Below, piece by piece: positions 12,691-25,400 of a stretch of 64,000 nucleotides of DNA; position 1 is the stretch's first letter, and every line of letters starts with the position of its first letter. Source of the DNA: Gentiana macrophylla. Its lineage: Eukaryota > Streptophyta > Magnoliopsida > Gentianales > Gentianaceae. A program made the position numbers and the translations under genes. Under the pieces are notes generated by a model that worked only from the letters and a program-made list of their open reading frames with translations, was not told where the DNA came from and did no database searches. The stretch is from contig CM047809.1 in NCBI GenBank assembly GCA_026214975.1, forward strand, positions 29,795,977 through 29,859,976, in the 5' to 3' direction.

Positions 12691-13035
12691 AGATGTCGAT
12701 GTCGATGAGTATCGATGACGATGTGATGATCGATGTCGTGCTCATTTAAAGCTTAATTCAAGTGACTACTTCAAGCGCACACATAGTGGCTCATATAAGA
12801 CTCATTTAAGTGATTAACTATTAAGCCCATGTCAAGTTTATGTGGTTTTGATTGATAAAAGGAATATCATAGATTAACTTGATTAAGGTGTGGTGTTTAT
12901 AACATGCATGTTCATTGAGCTTAATCACTTGAATTAGGCCTATCTATTGTATTAAGGCACACAAGATCGCAAAGATGTCGATGATCGCGATGACGATGTC
13001 GATGACGCAGACGATGATCGATGATCGAGGCCTCA
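12690..13035. repeat. GATGTCGATGATCG-type simple repeats
   Basis: Two short blocks (12693-12745 and 12963-13030) of irregular GATGTCGATGA/TCGATGACG units, separated by unique sequence. No gene. Confidence 0.6.
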
Positions 13036-13985
13036 AAGGACTCTCCTTTTGGTTTTTTGTTGCAAGGTCTATGTCCCCAAGTCCTTGATATGAATCAATG
13101 TCTTCTACGATACAAGCTCAAGCACTCATATTTACTTCTTTCGAGACACGTGCGTGTCCGGTTCCAACTAAAATATTTCAAGTGCAATAATATGAAGTGT
13201 GCGGTAGCTAGGATTCAAAAAGGATTGATAAACCAAGTCAATGTAAAATAGAATGTACCAACACAAGGTCGTTATAATACAGTCAGTTTAGTTTTCAAAC
13301 CAAGTGATATAAACGATATATTAAATTTGTGAACTAATGCAGATCAGAATAAAAATGGTCAAAGGTTATTAGAAGAGAATAAGGTCAAAGAAGAAAAGCA
13401 ACTTGACTAAGTGCGAGGAAGATGATTAGAATAAAAACTATGAGAAGATTGTGAAAAATCATATATAACTTCCTACAAATCATTAATCATGTATACATAA
13501 AACATTAAAGAATTATACTACATCAAGTTTCCATAAGATCAAAGAAAGCAGAAAAATCATCCCACTCATACAAACATAATGCCAAACACTAAAACAGTGA
13601 AGTAACTTAAATGTTTTTTCTTGTTACACGTTGATGGAAAAAAAAGAGCAGATCATATCAAGAACAAAAATTATAATGGAAATCATTGTGTAAACTCCAG
13701 CGTAATTGATACAAAAAAATGGATTATCTGCATGAAAATCCAAGAACAAAAAAGCAAGGGCTAAAATTAAAACATGTCAATAGGAAGTTACAAGAACAAA
13801 GAGGACAAAATCTAACATGAAACTATCCTTCCGTAAAAGGATGATCGGTAAACATACTTAAAACAAAGATAAGTAATAGCAGGTTTATGCAAAGAGGCTT
13901 GGGATCGGCAAACCAAATAGTGATGTTCAACAATGCAACACAAGCGAGTTCAATAGAGATGTGATATATAGTCAAAGCAGTACAA
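13036..13985. other. MULE interior, nothing recognised
   Basis: No open frame above 80 codons with recognisable content, no repeat structure, A-rich on the plus strand. It could be captured host DNA but nothing identifies a source. Confidence 0.3.
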
Positions 13986-14245
13986 CAATTGGTCGTAAAA
14001 GTGTATTACTTCTTTTGGGAGCAGAGAAAGAAATCCGCCACACGTGATTCAAGCACAAATCGGTGCAAAATTGGGAATCATCAATCGAAACAAACTCCAA
14101 TTCCATCAATGAAATCAAACCCACTAAACGAGAGAAAGCAAGAGCTCGGGAGAGGAGCGCGGGGAAGATTATTGCTTCGCCTTCTCGTTAACCGCAGCGA
14201 AGATGATTGCTTGGAGTGGTGAGTGACGCCATTGAAGTGGGAAGC
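13986..14245 (+). other. Gene-like fragment (possible captured 5' exon) in the MULE
   Basis: Base composition changes from AT-rich to a leader-like stretch (GAGAGAAAGCAAGAGCTCGG, then GC-rich), followed by an ATG at 14200 and a donor-like GGTGAGTGA at 14219. A 77-codon frame runs to 14222. It resembles a 5'UTR/first exon, as found in Pack-MULEs, but the protein is not recognised. Confidence 0.25.
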
Positions 14246-14624
14246 GAGTCAGGGGAAAAACGCGTTCAGATTCAGTGTGATATAATTGGGGTATTTTAGT
14301 CCGAACGGAAAATTATTGTCCTTATTGCAACTAATAAATTGAATCAGGATTAATGCTTTATTAAGGGGGAAAAAGGGGACTTTTACCTAATTTTTCCTTT
14401 TTTTAATTAATTAGGGGTAGTTTGGTCTATGTACTAAGTTTATGTCCTGATAACCAAATAAGATTTAAGTGTGTCATATTTGCCTAATTAAATCTAATAT
14501 GTGTCATTTTGGACCCTTGCCCCTTTATAAAATTCTAATACTTTTTGTATCATTATTTTTAATATTATTTCATAATTTGTTATTTATGCATTTTGTTTTG
14601 ATTTTTTACCATAATGAGCCAAAC

Positions 14625-15333
14625 TAGGGGTGTAATCGAGGCGAGTCGATACTCCCTAGGGCTCGAGTTTTACTCAACTAAAAAAGTTCAGGCTCAGCTC
14701 GAGATCGATTGAGCCATAAAAAAGCAAGATCGAACTCGACTCACTAGGTACTCGATAAAGCTCGACTCGGCTCGTATGCCCGATTATTTTCTTACAATTC
14801 ACTAAATTTTTAATGAAATATGGTAAGATCAAACTCGAATCGTCTGATACTCAAATAATATTTTATAATAAATTTAATAATTATTTAATCAATCTCGCGA
14901 GTTACTCGATTACTAGATTTTAAAGCTCAAGATCGGCTCGGTTAAATATCCGAATAGCTCGGCTCAAACTCGAATTAAAAAGAAAACCGAATCGAGTCAA
15001 ACTCTATTGTGATTGGAGTACAAGTAGCTCACGAATAGGCCAACTCATTTACGGTCTTAAGCCAAACTGAAGCCAAAGGGTAAAATAAACATTTAAGAGC
15101 TAAGCTCGAACATGATCCCACGCAATTCATCTTTTACAGGAGTTGAACTTGAACATAATATTTTATTCATGCATCGAAGGAACGATCACGAACAAGCTCA
15201 AGGCCTAAACAAACCAAACTTGAACAATATTTATTTTGTATGTTTATTAAAAAAAACAATCATGAACAATCTCGTGACCTATAAGAACACAAGCTTGAAC
15301 AACACGGCTCGACCTGGCTCGTTAACACCTCTA
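14625..15333. mobile_element. TIR element of the TAGGGGTGTAA type (709 bp)
   Basis: The left end TAGGGGTGTAATCGAGGCGA and the right end (reverse complement TAGAGGTGTTAACGAGCC) form imperfect TIRs. The interior repeats CTCGA/GAGC motifs (GCTCGACTCGG, AGCTCGGCTC), typical of this common plant family. No TSD could be seen. A fragment of the same type occurs at 28205-28640. Confidence 0.65.
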
Positions 15334-15604
15334 CAGTTAATACTGCTATATGATAATACAACCTTAAATGGATAAAAGTTATGAAAATGTGTCCTTCTGC
15401 ATAAAAATAAAAAATAAAAAAAAAATCTCAAAATCTCCTGTTTCCCTATGGTTTGAAAAAGAAAGAAAGGGGAATGACAAAACATATACATGATACACAT
15501 TACAACAAGTATCACCTTCATACTCAGCTATGCTTTATCAAAAAATTAGCTGAGCAAATGAGAGGACTTGCAGTATGAAGTGTGTACAAAACCCACTTTT
15601 CCAA

Positions 15605-15681
15605 AAGAATATATACACATATATATATATATATGTATACATATACAAATATATACATGTATATATACATACATATATTTC
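15605..15681. repeat. AT/ACAT microsatellite in the FAB1 3' flank
   Basis: Imperfect ATATAC/ATATGT repeats directly after the FAB1 stop codon (minus strand), therefore probably within the 3'UTR. Confidence 0.8.
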
Positions 15682-16439
15682 TCAAGGAAGATCAGAAGAT
15701 TGAGAAGCGGTGGGCGAGGAAGACCACTGATCAGGTACCATAAGGAAATAAGCAGACATAGCCTTCCTGAATCTCTTTTTATACTGTTTTGGAGAAATAA
15801 CGGTCGGTGCTGAGTTCTTAGGACCACCGAGAATTCCAGAAGCTTTCACCCATGTCTCCAAATGCTTGTCCCATGTATACTGTCTCATGAAATCGATGAC
15901 TCCTAGCACCAGTTCATGCTTCTCCTCATCCACCCCAACCAGTAACGAATAGTCCATTACATCTACCGACTACGCCCCCATAATATATATATATATATAT
16001 ATATAATTACAAGCACACAAAACAAGCAGAAATTAGAAAATTGCAACAGCAAATGGAAATAACTAGAGGATAAAGACATGGATATGTGAACAAGAATAGG
16101 AATCAGCTAATGTTGTTTACTTGTTTATTCTTGTCAATGATGAAGAAGATAGTTGACGGATGTATATCGATTCTGACTACTACCTCCGTCCTGAACTCTT
16201 GAATTTTTTATACCAATAAAACATTTATTACATTTTTAAATTTATTTTACCCTTAATTTATTATCCCTCCAACCACCTTTTCATTCCTGTACTGCATTAA
16301 TGATAGTCAAAGGGTATTTTAAACTTTTTCGATTATAATTTATGACAACCACCTAATTTCTTAAGCTGTGTAAAAACTCTTACAAAGACCTATATTTTAG
16401 GATGGGGCAGTATATTTTACTAGACTAACTGAAATAATA

Positions 16440-16487
<48 letters not shown>

Positions 16488-19400
16488 ATGCATGTATGGA
16501 AGATGCATCATGTACCAAAACCTACAACAGACATGAGCATGCCTGAGAAGAGATATTCTATGCTATAACTGTTGTTGTCCCAAGTGGATGGATGGATATG
16601 GATGGATGTGATGCATACGACTCACCCCTACACACTTGTACTATGTGAAAGAGGGTAAATATGGCTACATTATGTCCACCCACTAGATACAACAGTTCTA
16701 CCTTCTTTGGCGTGAAAATTCTACAAAGAATCTGGTGACAAAAAAACGAAATTTGTCTCCTCCTACGACCCCCAAAAAACAAAAAGAGAAAGAAGAAAGT
16801 AAAAGAAAGAAGAAAAAAAAAACAGAAATAATAACAAACCAGCCAACTTACAGCAAGAAATTGAGTATCATTCCACACAGCTCTTTCCAGTAAACGCTTT
16901 GCCTGGGTGCTCACGAAGATGGGAGAAGTTGGCATGGTTTCTAGCAAGTTTTGATCAAGGAGAACTTTATTGGTTCCGCTTGAATCTGGATTGTACCGCG
17001 ACCTAGATGAACCTTTGAGGTCATACAATCTCATAATGTTACGCCTATAAAGAAGATTCTCCATTACCAAAACATCCATTTTTGTTTCTTTCCCCCCTTT
17101 AAGATGCTTTGTTGTAACCTGTATATCACACAAGATGCAAACTACTAAGCTAAGTCTAAGAGTCCAAAACGAGTGAGAAATCAAGAAAGTAGTTTTGGCG
17201 ACGTGTCGGATGATACTCCAAGACATAATCACATTTTTTTTTTTTTTTTTTTTGAAAATGGTGGTTTGAAAACCCAGCAGCTTGGCTCAAGCGGTTTGTG
17301 GCTTAAGAATGTCTAGGAGGTCTCGGTGTTCGATTCTCCTCAAAGGCTGTTAAAAAGTTCTAGGCTAGATCATTACCCCCGAGTAAGAGTCGGACTCTCC
17401 GCACACCACCACTCACAAAAAGGGGCTAGTTGGTCCCGGACAAACACAAAGGCTTTAAGCACAAAAGTAGCTTTTAGGAGGCGGTTTGCTTTCAGTGATA
17501 ATAACAGCAGATGAAACAAACACAAAATGAATTGCAACTTATAATAATCCTGAAGTAGCTTTTAGAGGTCTCTGATAGATTAACTAGAGATATTATTCGT
17601 GTTAAAGCGACACAGTATTGTTATTATTATTATAAAGGTAATTATTGGAATATGAGTCGGTTAGGGTGTAAGGTGGCAGCCGACTTTGTGTGTCTTGGAG
17701 TAAGGGTTAAGTAAAGCCTATTAGGGTTAGGAGTTATGCAATCGTTTACTATGTATGAGTGTTGAATAAAGGAGAAGAGATCATCAGTTTTGATCTCAAT
17801 TGTTCGTAATTACGAAAGATGAAAAATCAAATTTTAAACACTAGACTTTCACTCAATCAACTTGAAACCAGAAACCACCGGGCCATTAACCAAACAATCT
17901 AAAAACCTAAAATAATCTCGCAAGCTTTTGATCATGTCACTAAAGAAAAAGGTACCTGATAGATACCCAGTATCTTTGCCAAGCAAGTAGGACAACCAGT
18001 ACTGACAGAATCAGACAAATACTTGAAATAAGAAGGCGCGAATTTGATGAATGATTCCAATTCCGTTTTTGTAACCTGCTTGATTATGAACCGCTCATCC
18101 AGGGTTTTCGCAAAGAAGACATTACTCTTTCCACCTTGTGCACCCCACTTCTTACATCTACTCAGGGACCGCACGAAGTCTATTTCAGATGGGCAACAAA
18201 TCCGTCTTAAGTCTTCAAATCGTTTGGCATAGTAACAAGTCACAGTATACTTGACCTTTCCCATAGGACTTTCATCACAGAAAGACAATCTGACATGTAA
18301 ACCGTTAGCTTGTACGAGTGGAACTGCAGATATAGGTGAAACCAATTCATCTGTTGGCCCTAGATTTTTTAGGGTTTCAGAAACTGCTTCATCAAAAGAT
18401 GGGATTGAATGTAAATGTACAGACTGCCAAACAGGCAACGAAGCAGATGAACTCAGAGCATCCTTAGGTTTCTCATATTCCTTCGACATTTGACTGCAGT
18501 AATCCGGAGAGACAAGTGCATGGGATATAATACTGGTTGGTTCATCATCATATATTGGAACAACAACGTCACTGATACCCGTGGGAAGCAGTAGCCTAGC
18601 GCCATTTTGATTTAGCAATTCTCGGAAAGATAAAATGTGAATAGGAGTATAAGAGTTAATCTTATTGAACTTCTCAGGACATGCAGCAGAATCGAATGAC
18701 GGGTAGAAATTTGGAAAGGGCATTTGTACCCCACCATTGGACTTCTTTGTATCACTAGGTACCCTCTGGATGCTTGCACGGTTTTCCATACCTTGGTTGG
18801 CCATACTAGCCATGATATGTTCAGCATGTAAGGGCTCCGAACCAATACAATTGGGGGAAACAACGACCCGTAGACTTTCTCCAGTCCATGCTGCATCCAA
18901 GGTATCTGATAAATTGTCTACAACAGGAAACTGCCCCTCTGAGAGGACCCGCCGCATAGCTTTCGAGGGATCTTCGCTGTTTTTATGACTCATATTCACG
19001 CTAAGAGAATGAGAAAGCTCAGCATTCTTTATATAACTTGAGTTGAGATCCATGTCCTTACCGTTAGGTGAGCATAAATTGCCATCCCCTTCCTGAACAG
19101 ATGTTCCATCAGAATTGAATCTCAGAAGAAACGAATCACAGCTACTGAACGCTCTGCTATGCGTTGAAACTGTATATATGTCAGCCAGCTTCTCCCCAGA
19201 ACTGGCAGGTCTTTCCTTTTCTTTCGGCGGCAAGTTACCCTTGTCTTGAATTCTGTAGTTGCTCATAATGCTAGTTTGCACTAACCGCTGGTCCCAGACA
19301 TAAGCATAAATGATTAACTGCCTTCTTAATCTATTCAATTCAAGAAGATCAACGGCAGGCTGACCAGGTCTAGTCTCCCTCTTAAGCGCATTGGATAACA

Positions 19401-22400
19401 TTTCCTTCAATAAAAACTTCTCCATCAGAAAACTGTGCAGATATAATGACTTTTTCAAACAAAGTATGCCAAAAAGCAGACTTAGGAGATAACATGAATA
19501 TGATACTAAAATGGAAACAAGCAACAGAAGTGAATTCCAGCAACAGACTTTGGCATGGGAGGGAGGGATGGGGAGAAGCCATACACTAGGTTGCACGGGT
19601 ACAAATACGTGGGTATGGATACGAGATATGCGGGTGTGAGATTTTTAAAATTTTATAGTCTACGGGTAAGGGACAATATGAGTAAACATTTAAAAAACAA
19701 GGACCAAACTGTACATAACGAAACAAGGATCAAAATATAAATATTAAAAATCACAAATAATACGAGTTTAGAGGTTTTTTCGTCATTTTAAGTAGTTTTA
19801 TTCGTTTTGGGCAACTTTTCAATGAGTTTTTGCCGGTTTTTCTTCAAATTTCAACAGAGTTCTTGATTTCACACATCTCAGTTTTGCATATGCATATCCA
19901 GATCTCGTATCCTTTTTTAAATTCGCAAATTCACCCTAGACGTGTATCTTAAGTATCGGTGCCTATCTGCATCGGATAGATATCGGATACGGGACAAGTT
20001 ACCAAATAGAAGTATCCATGCACCATAGGTCATATGTAGTAATAATATCAGTGGTAGTGTTGTAGCAGAAGTAACAATAAGGACAATGGAGACGATAACC
20101 GAAAAAGCAAGCCAGAAGTAAAATGCCCAGTACTGCATCACAGCAGAACAATGGTAATATGTATGATATTTCGTATCAAAAAATAGCAGTAATCAACCCA
20201 TGCAATGTTCTACGAGAGATTCATTCTCCCTCAAAGTTTAGACAAAATATAGAGACGCAAATTTTCCCAGAAGAGATTAAAGCTGAATCCAGCACTTTGG
20301 GAATGCAGTCCAAATAAAAATATAAATAAAAACATTTTCAAGAGTATAAGCAAGCACACAATAAATTATTTGGTTTTACCTCAAATTCTTGCTTTTCATA
20401 CCGAAGCATTACTTCAAGTTCTGTAAGGTGCTGAATCAATCTTGGCTCTGTCCCACCATTGGATGTTGGAGTCTTTCCCAGAATCTGACAAAGCGAATTG
20501 ACCACCTCCATAAACAAACTCTCTGCCATGTAAAGGACCTGTTGAACTCAAATACGTTAGTGCAAAAGTCAAGCCAAAGGATTTAGACAGCATACAAAGG
20601 CAATTTCACCTCATCGGCTTCCTTTTGAATCCAATCCTGACCATCGTAGGTGAATTCAAGCTTTGGAGGCGGGAGATAGACAGAATGAACATAAATGGAT
20701 GCATAACGAAAACAAGCAACCATCCTCCCACAGCTGCAAATGTGGAAACCAATCATATTGCAGACGAATTAATAAAAGGGTAAACAACAGATCCCGGGGA
20801 TAACATGCAAATCTGATCCAACTAAATCATAACAGAAGGCAATCGAAAGCGCATGCTATGATAAAATCCCCCAGAAAGCAAAGAAAAATAAACCTTGAAT
20901 CTTTGAAAATAATTATACTTTGATAAGTTGTTCAATAAATTAATGGTAAGCTGGAGGCTAGAAAATCGTTCTCGTTTGTATGTTCAGTTTGATGAGTTAT
21001 ATACCGGAAGCTTTTGCTCCAGGGTCATTCATTCAATGGTGAATAGGAATCAAGCTATGCCATGGTTTCTAGTGATCGTTCATTCTTATCTTTAGACATT
21101 CTTGAGTGTTTGAGGAAGGGAATTAAAACGTGACAGCTACATAGTGGTCAAAGCTCTAGGCGAAGCCGAGGCAACATTCTAAGATAGTAGATTACTGAGG
21201 CAGGGCAGCTATACCCATGTTACAAAGATCCGGCAGTCCATGAATTCATGAGGGAGGGAATTGTTAGATACAAGTTACTGCTCCACCATTGGCACTTACA
21301 TTTCACATTGATGAGCGAATCCCTTCCACACTTATTTGACACAGTGCAAGATACAGCAGTAACTCAGAAGAAGAATGCTTACTAGACAGGGTACGGGTGG
21401 CTGCACCTTTAGTACCAGTCTGTCAAAGAAAAGGCAACGTAAGCCACCAAAAAAGCGCCGCTTACCCGGGGCGTTTGGTGGACAACCCGTTTCCTCACTT
21501 ATCCAGGAGATTTTTACTAGCATTTAAATCTTAGCTGGTACATAAAGAGAAGAAGTCACGAACAAATTGGAGCTTTGTATATTAACCAGTGCATTCCTCT
21601 AAAAGATTTTGCGAAAAGTAAAAGTTTAGTATGGGATTCTTATTTGTATTATTTTGAAATGTAGATTGTGATTTTGAAATGTAGATTGTGATAGGAATTC
21701 CTCCTCGGTCCTAGAGGAGCTTCACCGTGTTCTTTTCCCCGTGATATGAAAGTTGATAACAAACAATAAAAATTAAACACAAAAAAGGGAGCACCTTTAG
21801 CTCTACTTTGCAAGGAAAGTATATTTCTACTAGCATTGTTCAATGAATGAAAAAAAAAACTCTCAAATATGACACAAATAAACATGAAAGCAACCACAGC
21901 CATTTGAATATCAGACGTAAAAGGGTTCATACCCATAAAAGCGCAAGCAATCTCTATGAAGGGAATGACCACAAGTCGCAACACGACTTGCAGCAGCATG
22001 ATTTGAAAAGCTAAGTTCCAAGAATTTCCCAAAAGATAATCCCCAGGCAGCATCTGACATTATCACTCTCTTGGTGGCAGGAGGAAACCCTTTTACTCGA
22101 GGACATCGAAGGCACCTGTGCCACATCCAGATTTTGCCGTCATGCTCTCCTGGCAAAACCAAGTCTTTTAGACGCCTAACCGATATTGTAAGACTGCCTT
22201 GTCTATGAGTGTAGCAGTGGATATGTGCTTCTGAAGGCATTTCACATGAATGGCATTGATAAGTCTGATAAAATATAGAAAACAGAGTTAAATTTCCATC
22301 ACATCATGCATATAATGAAACAATATCAAACAATCATTAAAGAAACAAAAAAGAGAACCTGATCAAACAAATGGTCCCGTAAAAACCGACCCAAAGGCTT

Positions 22401-25400
22401 ATCATAACTTCCATAATACTTGATGCGGAAGAGATGAGCACGTTCACAGACACTTCCTTTCACTTCACAACGTATTGTGAGAGACAACAAAATGCTCTGA
22501 TGATCATCAGAGGGCGGAGGACATGCATCTTTAAGCGATAACGCCTCATTATCGTCTTCATGATTAATAATATTATTATCTTCAGAAGACACTTGTTGTA
22601 TAGAAGGGAGTAAGCTCGAGTTCTCTTCAAAAGGTGGAGGGCTAAAAGATGTTTCTCTATTATCATCAACTACACGTTCACTCAAAGGTTCCCGATCATC
22701 CTTGTTTCCCATAAAACTTCTCTGCTGAATACCTACGAAACCACTATTTAAATGCGTAAGACAATCTGCTTCACTTGGAAATTCTTTTGATTCACTGCAA
22801 TCATGGTTAGAAGGATTGACATGACCCATAGCACTCGGACTTCCAGGTAAATCGCAACTGTCGGAGCGTAGCATACAATGTGGAATCAAGTCACTTCTGG
22901 ATACATTGTCCACACAATATTGGGGATTAAGATACTCTTTCGGTGTAGAAGCACAGGAATCTGGTACAAAAGAGATTGAAGTGTTGGGACTTGACAAATT
23001 CCCGGGTAGCACAACTTGTATCGGAGACTTCAAAGGAACTTCCGGCAAAGAAGCCCCCTCGTCTGCCAGAAAAGAAGTTTCCAAAGCTAAGTGATAAGCA
23101 GCAAAAACTCCATAATGGAGAACATGTTTGACTTTCTTCAACTCATCTCCATTGGCACCTCTCAGCAGGATCTGAAAGGAAAATGCAATATTAGTGGACA
23201 GAAATTCATTTACTTTTCAGCTAAAAAAATAAAAATAAAATGATATATATATAGAGAGGCTATAGAGAACAAGCATAAATCCCAAACCATGTTCAATTCT
23301 CACAAAACCATTTCCGTGATTTACATACAAGCTGCACAACAAGAGTCAATCATCTAGCCTACTTTTCAACCTTCTTTCTACTGACATTATGAAACAAAGT
23401 AGAGCACTTGCCAAGAACAAAAAACCACACAAATATAATCCAATACAATGACTATTTGACAATCACTTCATTCAATAAATCCATTGTGCGTTAAATGTGA
23501 TTATCTCATTACATTCCCTCCATCCTCCCGTTCTCTCTCCTCCCTCTCACACACTGACACACACCCCAAAATAGGAGGAAAAGAGACTGATGTGTTCACT
23601 TGCACATCTAGAAAGCACATCAATAAATTTAGCCACTATATTTCATCATTCATACACATGCGTTCATACACTTATATATGGCTATTGGCTCCCTGCCAAA
23701 ACTTGTGTTTGGCAAACAATAAAGCAAGCCTCATGTACTATTTATCAAGAACATAAGCAAATTCCTGTATTATTTATTCAACCATCCAGAAAATAATGTC
23801 ATTGAACATGTAAAACAGAAAAAATTGAATTTTCATATTAATTTACAATTACAAAGCACAAAAAAATGAATTGATAAGAAGAATGCCAGGCAACACTTAC
23901 AGTACAGCCGAGTGGCTTTGGACAGCCATCGAAAAACATTAATGTTTTTGTCAATTTCTTTCCTTCTTGCTTAGCACTTCCATGCTCTTCAAAGAATTTC
24001 TCCACGCGAAACGAGTCACAATATCCTACCTTCTGTGCTGTGATATGATCCACCGACGGCACTATTTGAGCACCTGTGCAACGTGCTATTCGCTCCAAAA
24101 GCGGTCTCTTGATGTTAAGAACAAGAGAAATATCTTTCGCCAGAAGATATTCTTGTGCGAATCGGGAGACTGACTTTTCTACTAAAACAACATTGGGATG
24201 ATGAGCATCAATCTTTGCAACAGCCATCTTTAAGTGGTCCATTTCCTAAATCAACAAAAGACCTGGTAAAAATCACTTTCATTCGCATCACATGAAATAC
24301 ATGAGTGTCATTACCAACTATTCAAGAAATTTAAGCCAAAGATAAAATTTAAACTAAAAAGATGGGCAATTAGTAATGTGAAAACCTGCTGCAGCAAAGT
24401 ATCAAAACTTGACAAGTGATTAGAGACCCGCTGATACTCGAGGGCACCGCCAAGGATTATAAATCGAGCTTTGTCAATTTTTGATGGCATCCGACGATGA
24501 GCCACATTTTTCTTACAAACCACTCCTTTAATCACCATACTAGCAAGAGAAAACCACATTCTTATAAGGACAACAATACTAAACAGAGAGCAGCAGACAC
24601 AGTAGCTAACACGCAACACACTGGAACCAAATCGAAAATCCAACAGTAAAGCTCCTACTACAGTTATTATTAGTTGTTTATACACACTTTCAGAATCCAT
24701 ACCAATTAACACATGACACCAAAGAAAGAAAGAAAGAAAGAAAACACAACTACAAACATATTATTCATTTATTACCTCCGCCCCAAAATACAAGTCTTTT
24801 AGGGGTTTTCACACAAATTAAGAAATTGGGTTGGTTGCCATAAATTTTAAACCAAAAAAATCTAAAATACCCTTTGACTATTATTAATGTGATGGTTGAA
24901 AAGTATTGAAAAGTTGTTGGATGGATAATAAATTAAGGGCAAGATAAAAGAAAAATGTAATAAATGCTCTACTGGCATTCTACCTGGATTATGTGACAAA
25001 AATGAAGGGTCAAAAAGACTTGTGTTTAAGGACGAAAGTAGTACGTCGCAAATGCACATGATCTTCTTCTGTTAATCTCCTTGCGGATTTTGTTTATATT
25101 GCGAGACGCTCAAGAAAACAATCTAGATAATATTTTTAAATATTGAATCTACTCCAGGAAAAAAAAAAAAAAAAAACAAGTTTCTCTACCATCAACTACA
25201 TTGAATGGTTAGCAAGACCAAAAAATGGAAAATGCATGCACCAAAACTAAAAGTAAACAAAGCTCAATCTCACTAGCATGACCACAAAAGCTATTTCCCA
25301 AGGAAAAGCACTACAACTATGACAATACCATACGTTTAGTTCTGATGTTACTCCTTCATGTAAATGGATAGTTTTAAAATATAAAGTTGCCCTTAGTTCA

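Larger units (their letters stand above)
11425..14523. mobile_element. Non-autonomous MULE, 3.1 kb, with long TIRs
   Basis: Inverted repeats of about 120 bp lie at 11425-11545 and 14404-14523. Shared segments include TAATTAGGCA, GACACACTTAAATCTTA, GGACATAAA and ACCCCTAATTAATTA. The element is flanked by a perfect 10-bp direct repeat TTTATAAAAT (11415-11424, 14524-14533), right for a 9-11 bp MULE TSD. The outer 35 bp of the TIRs have diverged. There is no transposase. The interior holds a GCATCG satellite, a repeat shared with 49985-50420, and gene-like sequence near 14000-14240. Confidence 0.8.

Noticed and set aside
15546..15827. Frames over the FAB1 end and the AT microsatellite
   Set aside because: Tyr/Ile-rich translation of ATATAC repeats overlapping the last FAB1 exon in another frame.
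17283..17336. Possible tRNA gene (box A and box B present)
   Set aside because: No acceptor stem or full cloverleaf can be formed; the layout fits a tRNA-derived SINE better.
17932..19596. 554-codon frame taken as a whole FAB1 exon
   Set aside because: The part above 19419 and the last residues below 17956 are intron: splice sites at 19420 and 17955 give the family sequence and correct phase.
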